DNA from: Natrinema ejinorense
GTDB lineage: Archaea; Halobacteriota; Halobacteria; Halobacteriales; Natrialbaceae
Length of the DNA: 64,000 bases
Assembly (NCBI RefSeq): GCF_002494345.1
Contig: NZ_NXNI01000001.1
Location: 248,001 to 312,000 of the forward strand
Reading direction: 5' to 3'
Part shown: positions 1 to 7,960 of the stretch, piece by piece
Numbering within the stretch: position 1 is the first letter of the stretch
How the letters are laid out: every line of letters starts with the position of its first letter
Program-made: the position numbers and the translations under genes
Notes under the pieces: generated by a model
The model's input: the letters and a program-made list of their open reading frames with translations, nothing else
What the model was told of the DNA's origin: nothing
Databases searched by the model: none

Positions 1-1
1 C

Positions 2-634
2 CCGCAGATCCGGTCGACGCTCGAAGCCACGGTCGAGCGGGGCGTGCTCGTCCTCCTCCTGTTAGGTGCGACGGAGGGGGACCAGGACATCGCCTCGCTG
101 GCCGGAACGGCCAGTACGGTCCGTACCTGGGACGCGCTCGTCCCGACGATGTTGACGGTCGACGGCCAACACGGGCTGCTCGCACCCAGCAAGATACTCA
201 CGACCGCCACGAGCGACACGCGGGCGATCGCACTCACCCAGGAGCAACTCGTTCCCGTCCTCGCCGGCTCCTTCCTGGCGAACTACTGGCCGACTGCCGA
301 GGAACGGTACGTCACGACTCCCAACGACCTTCCCTGTACGTACGAGGGATTCCGGAGCGCGGTCTTCCAGATCGCGCTCTATCGGGCGACGGACACCCGC
401 ATCGAGGCGTCGGTTACCGGCTCACCGGTCGGCGACGCCGACCTCCCGTCGTCGCTCACCGGCGAGGTCGTCGACGTTCGACAGAGTCTCGTCCGGCCGG
501 TCACCTCGACGCTCCCGATCGAGAACGCGTTTGAACTCGAGGTCGACGGCGAGCGCTACACCGTCGGCGGCACCGGCGCGTTCCTCGAGGATTACGAGGC
601 CCAGTCGGTCACTATCCGCAAGCTCGAGGACTGA
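2..634 (+). CDS. TrmB-family sugar-sensing regulator, C-terminal part (5' end outside window)
   Basis: The reading frame is open from the first bases and ends at 634, so the gene is cut by the window edge. The visible 210 residues look like the effector-binding half of a TrmB-type transcriptional regulator: a segment with VERGVLVLLLLG followed by a beta-rich domain (FELEVDGERYTVGG, VTIRKLED at the end). In this family the missing N-terminus carries a winged helix that binds promoters of sugar genes, and the C-terminus binds sugars. The next gene in the same direction is a KDPG aldolase, which supports a role in sugar-acid catabolism. Family assignment is by pattern only. Confidence 0.72.
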   Translation, partial: PQIRSTLEATVERGVLVLLLLGATEGDQDIASLAGTASTVRTWDALVPTMLTVDGQHGLLAPSKILTTATSDTRAIALTQEQLVPVLAGSFLANYWPTAEERYVTTPNDLPCTYEGFRSAVFQIALYRATDTRIEASVTGSPVGDADLPSSLTGEVVDVRQSLVRPVTSTLPIENAFELEVDGERYTVGGTGAFLEDYEAQSVTIRKLED

Positions 635-779
635 CGCGTCGGTATCCTCGATTGTCTCTATTGTGAGTAAATTTCTTGAACTCGGGGTGCGCAGTCCTCT
701 CTGTAATGTACATCCTGTCGAAGCACGCACGGTTCGCACACGGGCGTCGAACAACGACCACTGGGGGCGGGGCAGCCGC
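635..779. other. Intergenic region before KDPG aldolase gene
   Basis: No gene is seen here. It contains an AT-richer patch (about 655-675) that could hold a basal promoter for the downstream gene, but no clear TATA box at leaderless distance from the start at 780. Confidence 0.4.
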
Positions 780-1433
780 ATGATCGAGAAACGAACTGTC
801 CGGGACCGGATCGTCGAAGGCGGCGTTATCGCCGTCCTTCGCGGTGTCGACGAGGAGCGGATCGTGCCGGTCGCACGCGCGATTCACGACGCCGGCGTCG
901 ACGCGCTCGAGATCACGGCGGATGGAACGCGCGCGGCCGAACAACTCGCGGCCGTCGACCGGGAACTCGCCGACACCGACGCCGTCGTCGGCGCGGGGAC
1001 CGTCCTCGACGCCTCGAGCGCTCAGTCCATGATCGACGCGGGCGCATCGTTCGTCGTCTCGCCACACGTCGACGCCGACGTCGTGCGGACCTGCAACCGA
1101 CACGGGGTCCTCGTCGCGCCTGGGGTCATGACCCCCACGGAGGCCGTGACGGCGATGGAAGCCGGCGCGGATCTCCTCAAACTGTTTCCCGCGTCGACGG
1201 TCGGACCCAGCCACATCGGCGCGCTCGCGGGGCCGCTGGGCGACGTCGACGTCGTTCCGACGGGCGGCGTCTCGCGGGACAACGTCGCCGACTTCTTCGA
1301 CGCCGGCGCGGCGGCAGTCGGTGCGGGCGGTGCGATCATCGACGATGCGGCCGTCACCGACGGCGATATGGCGCAGGTCCGAGAGACGGCCGCGTCGTTC
1401 GTCGACGCGGTCGAGTCGGCACGCGAGAACTGA
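780..1433 (+). CDS. kdgA: 2-dehydro-3-deoxy-6-phosphogluconate (KDPG) aldolase, bacterial type
   Basis: This 217-residue protein has the length and sequence of class I KDPG/KHG aldolases, which cleave 2-keto-3-deoxy-6-phosphogluconate to pyruvate and glyceraldehyde 3-phosphate. Seen directly: GVIAVLRG near residues 14-22, GAGTVLD near 71-77, the Schiff-base lysine motif LLKLFPAS (Lys134) and the phosphate-binding PTGGVS. Haloarchaea use the semi-phosphorylative Entner-Doudoroff pathway with such bacterial-like aldolases, so the role is well supported. It follows a TrmB-like regulator gene by about 145 bases. The start ATG at 780 gives the usual family length. Confidence 0.9.
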   Translation: MIEKRTVRDRIVEGGVIAVLRGVDEERIVPVARAIHDAGVDALEITADGTRAAEQLAAVDRELADTDAVVGAGTVLDASSAQSMIDAGASFVVSPHVDADVVRTCNRHGVLVAPGVMTPTEAVTAMEAGADLLKLFPASTVGPSHIGALAGPLGDVDVVPTGGVSRDNVADFFDAGAAAVGAGGAIIDDAAVTDGDMAQVRETAASFVDAVESAREN

Positions 1434-1526
1434 CGTCCCGTTCTCGACCGGCACAACCCGGCAGTCCGTGGGAACGGGTTCGATCGCTGCCCATGCTGGT
1501 TACCGTTTTATCCACCTCATCGAAGT

Positions 1527-1551
1527 GGGATCTGGCGTGACGCCAGATCCC
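1527..1551. promoter_or_regulatory. Perfect 11-3-11 inverted repeat over the HtrA start codon
   Basis: An 11-base arm (1527-1537, GGGATCTGGCG) is followed by TGA and its exact reverse complement (1541-1551). The GTG start at 1537-1539 lies at the centre. A TATA-like TTTTAT lies at about 1506-1511, about 27 bases upstream, so transcription should start at or near the start codon. The palindrome could be a repressor operator over the transcription start or an RNA hairpin that hides the start codon of a leaderless mRNA. Confidence 0.7.
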
Positions 1552-2694
1552 GACCACTGTTCTCGCAGACGGCTATTGACCGCCGCCGGGGCCGCGACAG
1601 CGTTCGGTCTCGGCAGTGTCATAACCGGCGGTGCACAGAACGACGACGCGAGTTCGAACGAGACGACGCCGGACGAACGGGGACCCGATCAACTCGAGAG
1701 CCAGTATTCGACCGTCTACCAGGAGACGATCGACTCGGTCGTCCTCGTCACCGTCGCCGGGACGGGCGGCCCCGGTCCCGGTGGCGGTGGCGGACTCGGA
1801 TCCGGGTTCGCCGTCGACGACCAGCACATCGTGACGAACAACCACGTCGTCCAGACCGCCCCCGAGGACGGCATCGAAATTCAGTTTCGCAATCAGGAGT
1901 GGCGAACCGCGTCGATCGTCGGCACGGACGTCTACAGCGATCTCGCCGTCCTGGAAGTCGACGATATGCCGGAGATCGCCGCTGGGCTCTCGTTCGTCGA
2001 GTCCGGTGCGGTGATCGGACAGGAGGTGTTGACCCTCGGCAACCCGCTTGGGTTCAACGCCTCGATCTCTCAGGGGATCGTCAGTGGAATCGACCGGTCG
2101 TTGCCAAGCCCGACCGGGTTCTCGATTCCGGCTGCCATCCAGACCGATGCGGCCGTCAACGCCGGCAACAGCGGCGGCCCCCTCGTGAACCTCGAGGGCG
2201 AGGTACTCGGCGTCGTCTTCGCCGGCGCCTCCCAGACGATCGGCTTCGCCATCTCGGCGCGGCTCGCGAACCGGGTCGTCCCCGCGCTCATCGACGACGG
2301 CGCGTACGAACACGCCTATATGGGCGTCGGGGTTCAGCCCGTCGGGCCGGAGATCGCCGAGACGGTCGATCTCGAGGAGGCGACCGGCGTCCTGGTCCTG
2401 GAAATCGTCCCGGACGCGCCCGCGGACGGCGTCCTCGAGCCGGCCAGCACCGACCGACCGGGCAGTGGGGACGTGATCATCGCCGTCGATGGCCAGGCAA
2501 TCCCGACCCAGGCGGCGCTCTCGTCGTATCTCGCACTCGAGACCGAACCCGGCGAGACGATCGAACTCGAGATCGTTCGGGACGGCGAACGCCAGTCCGT
2601 CGACCTGACGCTCGCGGCCCGGCCGGACGCCGAACGGGCCCGTGTCCCGATCGGTGGTCGACCGCGCGAGCGGCCCCCAGGGGCGGGACCGTGA
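1537..2694 (+). CDS. Deg/HtrA-type serine protease, Tat-exported
   Basis: The 385-residue product begins with a Tat-like leader (SRRRLLTAAG) and a glycine-rich linker, then a trypsin-like protease domain with His in TNNHVV, Asp in YSDLAVLEVD and Ser in NAGNSGGPLV, and a C-terminal PDZ-like domain (YMGVGVQPVG, GDVIIAVDGQAI). HtrA proteases degrade or refold damaged exported proteins. No lipobox cysteine follows the leader, unlike the paralogue at 20561. The GTG at 1537 is chosen because the TATA-like box lies at leaderless distance and it keeps the Tat leader near the N-terminus. The start codon sits in a perfect palindrome. Confidence 0.88.
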   Translation: MTPDPDHCSRRRLLTAAGAATAFGLGSVITGGAQNDDASSNETTPDERGPDQLESQYSTVYQETIDSVVLVTVAGTGGPGPGGGGGLGSGFAVDDQHIVTNNHVVQTAPEDGIEIQFRNQEWRTASIVGTDVYSDLAVLEVDDMPEIAAGLSFVESGAVIGQEVLTLGNPLGFNASISQGIVSGIDRSLPSPTGFSIPAAIQTDAAVNAGNSGGPLVNLEGEVLGVVFAGASQTIGFAISARLANRVVPALIDDGAYEHAYMGVGVQPVGPEIAETVDLEEATGVLVLEIVPDAPADGVLEPASTDRPGSGDVIIAVDGQAIPTQAALSSYLALETEPGETIELEIVRDGERQSVDLTLAARPDAERARVPIGGRPRERPPGAGP

Positions 2695-2733
2695 GCGACG
2701 GACGGAACGGCCCTCGATTTTGACGAGCCGTGA

Positions 2734-2967
2734 TCACGCCGTGCCCCCGACGAGATCGTCGTCACCCGTATCGACCTCGTCGGGGTCGCGATCGATCCGC
2801 TCGAGTTCGTCCTCGATCTCGGCTTCCCGTTCCGCTTCGTGCTCGATTGCTCCGTCGGCGTCGTCATCGGCCATCGACGGGGAGTCGACGCCGAGCCGTT
2901 TGGACACGGGGTCGTCGAGTGCGACGTCGACGCTGGCCCGACGTCGCAGTCGACGTGGCTGCCACAC
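2734..2967 (-). CDS. Small acidic haloarchaeal protein, function unknown
   Basis: This 77-residue frame is divergent from secE. Its N-terminal third is basic (QPRRLRRRASVDVAL) and the C-terminal half is extremely acidic and alpha-helical (EHEAEREAEIEDELERID). A TATA-like stretch AGATAAAAGA at about 2979-2988 reads as a TATA box in both directions and can serve this gene and secE. GTG codons at 2967 and 2973 are both possible starts. I do not recognise a family, and the coding status is moderate. Confidence 0.5.
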   Translation of the reverse strand: MWQPRRLRRRASVDVALDDPVSKRLGVDSPSMADDDADGAIEHEAEREAEIEDELERIDRDPDEVDTGDDDLVGGTA

Positions 2968-3013
2968 GGACACGAAAGACAGATAAAAGACGCCGCGCTG
3001 TGAATAGACATAT

Positions 3014-3193
3014 ATGGACGTTCCGTACGACCTCACCTCGTACGTTCGGGTGCTGAAAATGGCGACCACACCCACTAGTGAGGAGTTCCTCCAGGTATCG
3101 AAAATCGCCGGTGCAGGGATCATCCTGGTTGGATTGATCGGATTCCTCATCGGCACGATCATGCTGTTCCTGACCAGCGGTGGTGGCATCTAA
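3014..3193 (+). CDS. secE: Preprotein translocase subunit SecE (Sec61 gamma)
   Basis: This 59-residue protein has the archaeal SecE/Sec61-gamma layout: a short amphipathic N-terminal helix ([21 protein letters not shown]) and one C-terminal transmembrane helix ([20 protein letters not shown]). It is the small clamp subunit of the SecYEG channel in the cytoplasmic membrane. The stop overlaps the ATG of the Spt5/NusG gene (TAATG), the conserved secE-nusG arrangement of archaea and bacteria. A TATA-like box about 27-30 bases upstream suggests a near-leaderless transcript. Confidence 0.92.
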   Translation: MDVPYDLTSYVRVLKMATTPTSEEFLQVSKIAGAGIILVGLIGFLIGTIMLFLTSGGGI

Positions 3194-3630
3194 TGGGAAT
3201 CTTCGCTGTCAAAACGACGGCGAGCCAGGAACGTACCGTCGCGGACATGATCATCAACCGCGAGGAAGCCGAGATTCACGCCGCGCTCGCACCCGATTCG
3301 TTGACCTCGTACGTCATGGTCGAGGCCGACGGCGATGCCGCCCTCAACCGTGTGCTCGAGGACATCCCACACGCCCAGAGCATCGTCCCCGGCGAGTCGG
3401 ACATTTCCGAGGTCGAACACTTCCTCTCGCCGAAGCCCGACGTCGAGGGGATCGCCGAAGGCGACATCATCGAACTCATCGCCGGGCCGTTCAAAGGCGA
3501 AAAAGCGCAGGTCCAGCGGATCGACGAAGGCAAAGATCAGGTGACGGTCGAACTGTACGAGGCGACGGTCCCGATTCCCGTCACGGTTCGGGGCGACCAG
3601 ATTCGCGTGCTCGATAGCGACGAACGATAG
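3193..3630 (+). CDS. spt5: Transcription elongation factor Spt5 (NusG homologue)
   Basis: The 145-residue protein has an N-terminal NGN domain ([28 protein letters not shown]) and a C-terminal KOW domain ([20 protein letters not shown]), the standard two-domain archaeal Spt5. With Spt4 it binds the RNA polymerase clamp and raises processivity. It is translationally coupled to secE by a one-base stop/start overlap. Length and motifs leave little doubt. Confidence 0.94.
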   Translation: MGIFAVKTTASQERTVADMIINREEAEIHAALAPDSLTSYVMVEADGDAALNRVLEDIPHAQSIVPGESDISEVEHFLSPKPDVEGIAEGDIIELIAGPFKGEKAQVQRIDEGKDQVTVELYEATVPIPVTVRGDQIRVLDSDER

Positions 3631-3653
3631 GTCGTCGGACCGTGCGAATCGTA

Positions 3654-3670
3654 CGAGACCGGGGGTCTCG
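3654..3670 (+). terminator. Hairpin downstream of spt5
   Basis: A perfect 7-3-7 inverted repeat (CGAGACC GGG GGTCTCG) lies 24 bases after the spt5 stop. Archaeal termination depends mainly on T-rich tracts, and none follows here, so this may be an mRNA 3' end stabiliser or simply a hairpin. The remaining gene-free bases to 3781 show nothing else. Confidence 0.45.
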
Positions 3671-3781
3671 CAGACAGTAACGAGCCAGCCGACCGTATGT
3701 CCGAAATCGTCGCCAAGTACAGACGCGGAGTCGTCCCATCGGCGACGAAACCGGTACTGCGCCGAACCGGGCTGGCGCTCG

Positions 3782-4069
3782 CTATCCTTTCAGTTCCGTC
3801 GCGATCGCTTGCATATTCGCCTCCGACTCGATTTCCTCGAGTAGCTCCTCGCGTTCCCGGACTTCCTCGGAGCTCGCACCGTAGGCACGGACGTATTCGG
3901 CGCGGCTGTGTTCGGTAAAGGCGTGCCGAATCGCGAGATAGCCGTCGGGAACGACGGTCCCACAGACCTTGCACTCGCGGCGTTGATGTTCCGTCGCCTG
4001 ATGGACCACGGCCGATTCGACGTCCTCGTAGACTGCGCCACAGCCGTCGATCCCACATTCCCAGGCCAT
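3782..4069 (-). CDS. C2H2-like zinc-finger haloarchaeal protein
   Basis: The 95-residue product starts with paired metal-binding motifs: CGIDGCGAVYEDVESAVVHQ with a later H, then CKVCGTVVPDG with RHAFTEH. This suggests two small C2H2-type fingers. A charged helix follows (SSEEVREREELLEEIESEAN). Such short zinc-finger proteins are common in haloarchaea and are mostly uncharacterised; nucleic-acid or protein binding is inference. It is divergent from the PHP gene. Confidence 0.72.
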   Translation of the reverse strand: MAWECGIDGCGAVYEDVESAVVHQATEHQRRECKVCGTVVPDGYLAIRHAFTEHSRAEYVRAYGASSEEVREREELLEEIESEANMQAIATELKG

Positions 4070-4269
4070 TCGATAGTGGAATTCGAACGGCCGTCCTAAT
4101 GATCTTTTCGCAGCCCGCGTTTCGGCCAGAATATACGATCGGACGGCAGCCAGCGGGGAATCGGCGACGAACCGACGGCCGTCATCGGTCGAGACGGCTG
4201 CTGGGAGGCGGCCGCCAAATCAGAATGCATAACTCGACCGTCTCGGAAGTAGTGATCGTGACCGACGGA

Positions 4270-5022
4270 GTGACGTTCAGAATCGACTGTCACGTGAAGG
4301 TGCTCGACGATCGCGTCGTCGAACGGGCCAAACGGGCCAACCTCGATGCGATCGTCTACGCACCCCATTTCACCCGCCTCCCGGAGATCCGCGAGCGAGC
4401 CGCGGCCTACTCCGACGAGGAGTTGCTGGTGCTTCCCGGTCGCGAGGTCTTTACTGGCTCCTGGCGGAATCGCAAGCACGTCCTCGCGATCGGCCTCGAG
4501 GAGCCCGTCCCGGATTTCATCCCGCTCGAGGCGGCGATGGCCGAGTTCGACCGCCAGGACGCGGCAGTGGTAGTCCCCCATCCGGAGTTCGCGAACGTGA
4601 GCCTCTCCGAGACGGACCTGCGGACGTACGCCGAGACGGTCGACGCCGTCGAAATTTTCAACCCGCGACACCTGCCCACGAACAATTGTCGCGCGCGTAA
4701 GCTCACCGCTGGCCTCTCTCTCCCCCCGTTTGCCTCCTCGTACGCACACATGCCGCGATCCGTCGGCGTTGCTCATACCGGGTTCGACGTGGCTCTCGAG
4801 AACGAGGCGGAGATCGTGACCGCGCTCGCGGACGGGATCGGCCGCCGTGTCGTCTACGACAACGGCCTCGAGCGCTGGCGGACGACGGCGATGGAACTCG
4901 GCCACTTCGCCTACGAGAACACCTGGAAGAAGGTCGATCGGCTCTTCCTCTCGGGCACCGAGCCGACCCACCCACACCACATCGCTTACGACGGCCGGTT
5001 CGACGACGTCGCGGTTTACTAA
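4270..5022 (+). CDS. PHP-domain protein (putative metal-dependent phosphoesterase)
   Basis: The sequence follows the PHP fold: RIDCHVKVLDD at the N-terminus, DAIVYAPHFTRLPEI, LLVLPGREVF, VVVPHPEF, VDAVEIFNPRH and a late GVAHTGFDV where many PHP proteins have SDAH. The first motif is HVK rather than HxH, so the usual second histidine ligand is missing. PHP proteins are metal phosphoesterases or nucleases; the substrate cannot be told. GTG at 4270 places the first motif near the N-terminus; an upstream ATG at 4225 would add 15 residues. The 200 bases before it, shared with the divergent zinc-finger gene, hold only promoter-size sequence. Confidence 0.75.
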   Translation: MTFRIDCHVKVLDDRVVERAKRANLDAIVYAPHFTRLPEIRERAAAYSDEELLVLPGREVFTGSWRNRKHVLAIGLEEPVPDFIPLEAAMAEFDRQDAAVVVPHPEFANVSLSETDLRTYAETVDAVEIFNPRHLPTNNCRARKLTAGLSLPPFASSYAHMPRSVGVAHTGFDVALENEAEIVTALADGIGRRVVYDNGLERWRTTAMELGHFAYENTWKKVDRLFLSGTEPTHPHHIAYDGRFDDVAVY

Positions 5023-5128
5023 CGCCCGAGAGCCGTTCACTCCGCCGCCCCCAATCGACGAGCGGTATGGATCCGTACTGTCGTCTTGACGAACGGCCGT
5101 CGGCGACTGCCGCCGGTGCCGTTTCGAG

Positions 5129-5593
5129 TCACCGCTCCGTCGCCGACTCTCGGGCACTCGAAAGCGTTTCAGCGACCCGATCCCAGTGGCTGCCACGCCA
5201 GAAGTACTGTCCGCAGTCCCGACAGCGCCACACCTCGCGGTCGGCCGGGTCGGGTGCGTACGCCGGCGTCGACGCCGTCGAAGCGACCGCCTCGAGCGGG
5301 CCGTTGCACCGCCCACAGAACTCGGGAGCGACCGCCAGCGAGAGATCGACTCCCGCGGCGGCGAGCGCCGCGAGCCCCGTCTCGACTTCGCGTGACTCGA
5401 GCAGGATCGAGTCCTCGGCACGGCCGGCGAGGTCGACGTCACGCGTGACGACCGTCCGATCCTCGTCCCGGGCGACGGCGAGCAGGTCGTCGTCGGCCTC
5501 GAGCCCGCGATCCCCGGCGTAGACGGTATCGTGGTTGCACATTCGCAGATAGGAGACGAGCCCGCCACACATGACGTCGACGAGGAGGCGCAT
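5129..5593 (-). CDS. Mut7-C family protein (DUF82/PIN-like RNase with zinc ribbon)
   Basis: The 154-residue protein matches the Mut7-C pattern: an N-terminal RNase-like part (MRLLVDVMCGGLVSYLRM, DRTVVTRDVDLAGRA) and a C-terminal zinc ribbon with CGRCNGPL and CRDCGQYFWRGSHW. The WRGSHW ending is typical of the family. The predicted activity is RNA binding or cleavage, but the substrate is unknown. It follows the polX gene on the same strand with 23 bases between, so it may be the last gene of the operon. Confidence 0.85.
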   Translation of the reverse strand: MRLLVDVMCGGLVSYLRMCNHDTVYAGDRGLEADDDLLAVARDEDRTVVTRDVDLAGRAEDSILLESREVETGLAALAAAGVDLSLAVAPEFCGRCNGPLEAVASTASTPAYAPDPADREVWRCRDCGQYFWRGSHWDRVAETLSSARESATER

Positions 5594-5616
5594 CGGGATC
5601 GTGGTCGGTACCGAGG

Positions 5617-7368
5617 TCAGTGCAGGAACTCCCGAAGGGTCGCGAGCTCCCAGGTGTTGATCACGTCGCCCGGTTCGGCCCAGCCGCGCCGCGCCGTGTG
5701 GACGCCCCAGCGCATGTACTCGAGCGTCGACGGCTGGTGGGCATCGGTATTGATCGCGATTGGCGCACCCGCCTCGCGGGCGGCCTGGACGGCGCTCCCC
5801 CAGAGATCCAGCCGACGGGGGTTGGAGTTGACCTCGAGGGCGGTGTCGTGTTCGGCGGCGGCCGCCCCGAGCGCGGTCGCGTCGAACTCGAGCCCGGAGC
5901 GTTCGTTGAGCAGGCGGCCGCTGGGGTGGCCCAGTACGTCGATCGCCGGGTTCTCGATCGCGTGGACGAGCCGATCCGTCGCGGTCTCTGCGTCCTGTCC
6001 GAGCGCGCTGTGGGTCGACGCGACGACCACGTCCAGTGCCTCGATCACCGCCTCGGAAAGGTCGATCTCGCCCGCGGCGTCGACGTTGGCTTCGATTCCG
6101 GCGAAGACCTCGATCTCGGCTTCCTCGCCCACCGCGTGGATCTCCTGGACCTGCTCGAGGATCTCGGCGTCGGAGAGCCCCATGCCGCCGACGATACCGG
6201 GACCCTCCGCGTGGTCGGCGATTCCGAAATAGTCGTAGCCCCGGTCGGCGGCGGCCTCGACCATCGCCTCGATCGTCGTGTTGCCGTCGGACCACTCGGT
6301 GTGGGTGTGGAGGTCGCCGCGGACGTCCTCGCGCGTGAGGAGGTCGGGGAGTTCGCGGTTTTCGGCGGCGTCGATCTCGCCGCGGTCTTCCCGAAGCTCC
6401 GGGGGAATCCACGGGAGTCCGAGCGCCTCGTACATTCCCGCCTCGGTCTCGCCCGCGACGCGGTCGCCGACGCGCTGGCCCGTCTCCGCATCCGCGACCT
6501 CGCTCACGTCGAACGCGCCGTACTCGTTTAGTTTCATCCCGCGATCGATCGCGTAGTTGCGCAGGCTGACGTTGTGATCCTTGCTCCCCGTGAAGTACTG
6601 CAACGCGGAGCCAAATTCCTCGGGGACGACCACCCGCAGGTCCACGCGACTCTCGCCGACGCGGACGCTTGCCTTCTCGGGGCCGGACTCGATCTCGTCG
6701 TCGACCGAGTCCCACGCGACGAACCGATCGACGACCGCCTCGCGATCGTCGGTCGCCGCGAGGACGTCGACGTCGCCGATCGTCTCGCGCCACCGCCGGA
6801 TCGAGCCCGCGACCTCACACCGGTCGACGTCGTCGAGGGACTCGAGGAAGGCGAGCACGTCGTCGGCGAGCGGTCGCGCCTCGCCGAGCAACTGGCGCTG
6901 GCCGACGGTACGGGCGAACTCGAGGTTGTCGCGGATGTTTTCCTCGGTCTTGGGGCCGAACCCCTTCACGTCCCGGATCTCGCCGGCCTCGGCCGCGTCC
7001 TCGAGGTCGTCTAAGGTCTGCACGCCGAGTTCGCGGTAGAGCTTGCCCGCGGTCTTGGGGCCGACGCCCTCGATCCGCGTGATGTCGGCGATGTCGATGG
7101 GGAGGTCGGTGCGGAGTTCCTCGAGTTCCTCGATCCCGCCGGTCTCGACGTACTCGACGATCTTCGAGGCGATGGCGTCGCCCACGCCGTCGATGTTCTC
7201 GATGGCGTCACGGTCACCGGCCTCGATCCGGTCGGCGATCGGCGACGGATACGATCGGATGTTCTCGGCCGCGCGACGGTACGCGCGGGGCTTGTACTCG
7301 ACGTCGTCCGCCTCGAGCAGGTCGGCGAACTCCTCGAAGCGGGCGGCGAGTTCGGCGTTGGTCGTCAT
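5617..7368 (-). CDS. polX: Family X DNA polymerase with PHP domain (PolX)
   Basis: The 583-residue product has the bacterial/archaeal PolX layout. An N-terminal helix-hairpin-helix region (NIDGVGDAIASKI, IEGVGPKTAGKL, VKGFGPKTEENI) is followed by the nucleotidyltransferase core (CEVAGSIRRWRETIGDVDVL) with the catalytic Asp pair in GDVDVL and a third acidic residue in RVDLRVV, and by a C-terminal PHP nuclease domain with DLHTHTEWSDG, GIADHAE, GIEANVD and NTDAHQP. PolX fills short gaps in base-excision repair; the PHP domain gives 3'-5' exonuclease activity in studied homologues. The start overlaps the stop of the upstream small gene (ATGA), so the two are co-translated. Confidence 0.95.
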   Translation of the reverse strand: MTTNAELAARFEEFADLLEADDVEYKPRAYRRAAENIRSYPSPIADRIEAGDRDAIENIDGVGDAIASKIVEYVETGGIEELEELRTDLPIDIADITRIEGVGPKTAGKLYRELGVQTLDDLEDAAEAGEIRDVKGFGPKTEENIRDNLEFARTVGQRQLLGEARPLADDVLAFLESLDDVDRCEVAGSIRRWRETIGDVDVLAATDDREAVVDRFVAWDSVDDEIESGPEKASVRVGESRVDLRVVVPEEFGSALQYFTGSKDHNVSLRNYAIDRGMKLNEYGAFDVSEVADAETGQRVGDRVAGETEAGMYEALGLPWIPPELREDRGEIDAAENRELPDLLTREDVRGDLHTHTEWSDGNTTIEAMVEAAADRGYDYFGIADHAEGPGIVGGMGLSDAEILEQVQEIHAVGEEAEIEVFAGIEANVDAAGEIDLSEAVIEALDVVVASTHSALGQDAETATDRLVHAIENPAIDVLGHPSGRLLNERSGLEFDATALGAAAAEHDTALEVNSNPRRLDLWGSAVQAAREAGAPIAINTDAHQPSTLEYMRWGVHTARRGWAEPGDVINTWELATLREFLH

Positions 7369-7805
7369 CGCCCCCTCCGTGCGCTGGCGTCGTCCTCCTG
7401 GCCCAGCGCCTTCTTCAGGAAGGACATCCAGCGTTTGCGATCCTGTGCCTGCTGGACCTGCTGTTCGCGTTCCAAGTCCGTCGGCCCCAGGTTCTCGAGG
7501 GCGTTCAGCGCTCGATCGATCCCGATGATGCTCCCGGCGAGTTCCTCGCCTTTCTCGCGACTGATCGTCCCCTCCTCGATCCGCTCGAGTCGCTCGAGGC
7601 GCTCCCGGCGTAGGTTCCGCTTGGCCTGCTCGACGCGCTCGCGTTCGCCGGCGGGCACCGTCTCGCGGCGCTTGATCTCGAAGACGAACGTCCGGAGATC
7701 GATCTCCTCGCCTTGAATCTCGATCGTCTCCGGGATGTCCGCGCCGACGGTCGCACCCTCGCGCTCGACGCGCTCGAGCAGTTGCTTGCGCTCGTACTCC
7801 TGCAC
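7365..7805 (-). CDS. DUF5788-like haloarchaeal protein
   Basis: The 146-residue protein is charged and mostly helical (ERVEQAKRNLRRERLERLER), with a C-terminal WMSFLKKALGQ. I recognise it as the small conserved protein that often precedes polX in haloarchaea (DUF5788, from memory). Its GTG start at 7805 follows ORF context; the frame continues upstream but loses its protein-like character. The last codons overlap the ATG of polX by 4 bases. Function is unknown; a link to PolX repair is context only. Confidence 0.7.
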   Translation of the reverse strand: MQEYERKQLLERVEREGATVGADIPETIEIQGEEIDLRTFVFEIKRRETVPAGERERVEQAKRNLRRERLERLERIEEGTISREKGEELAGSIIGIDRALNALENLGPTDLEREQQVQQAQDRKRWMSFLKKALGQEDDASARRGR

Positions 7806-7960
7806 ACTCGAGTGTGGGGGACGGGGAGGCAAAAATGTACAGTCCGCGCGCGGATCGACCAGCCAGCAACGGCGCTTACCGGCGTTGACCGACAGCGGTC
7901 GTCTGAACGACGGCGGAAAAATCCCAAATCCCTTAGCGACGCCGAACATACTCCTGCTCA

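Noticed and set aside
4096-5568. 490-codon minus-strand open frame opposite the PHP gene
   Set aside because: High GC creates long antisense frames; composition is Arg/Ser/Pro-rich and the plus strand has a clear PHP protein.
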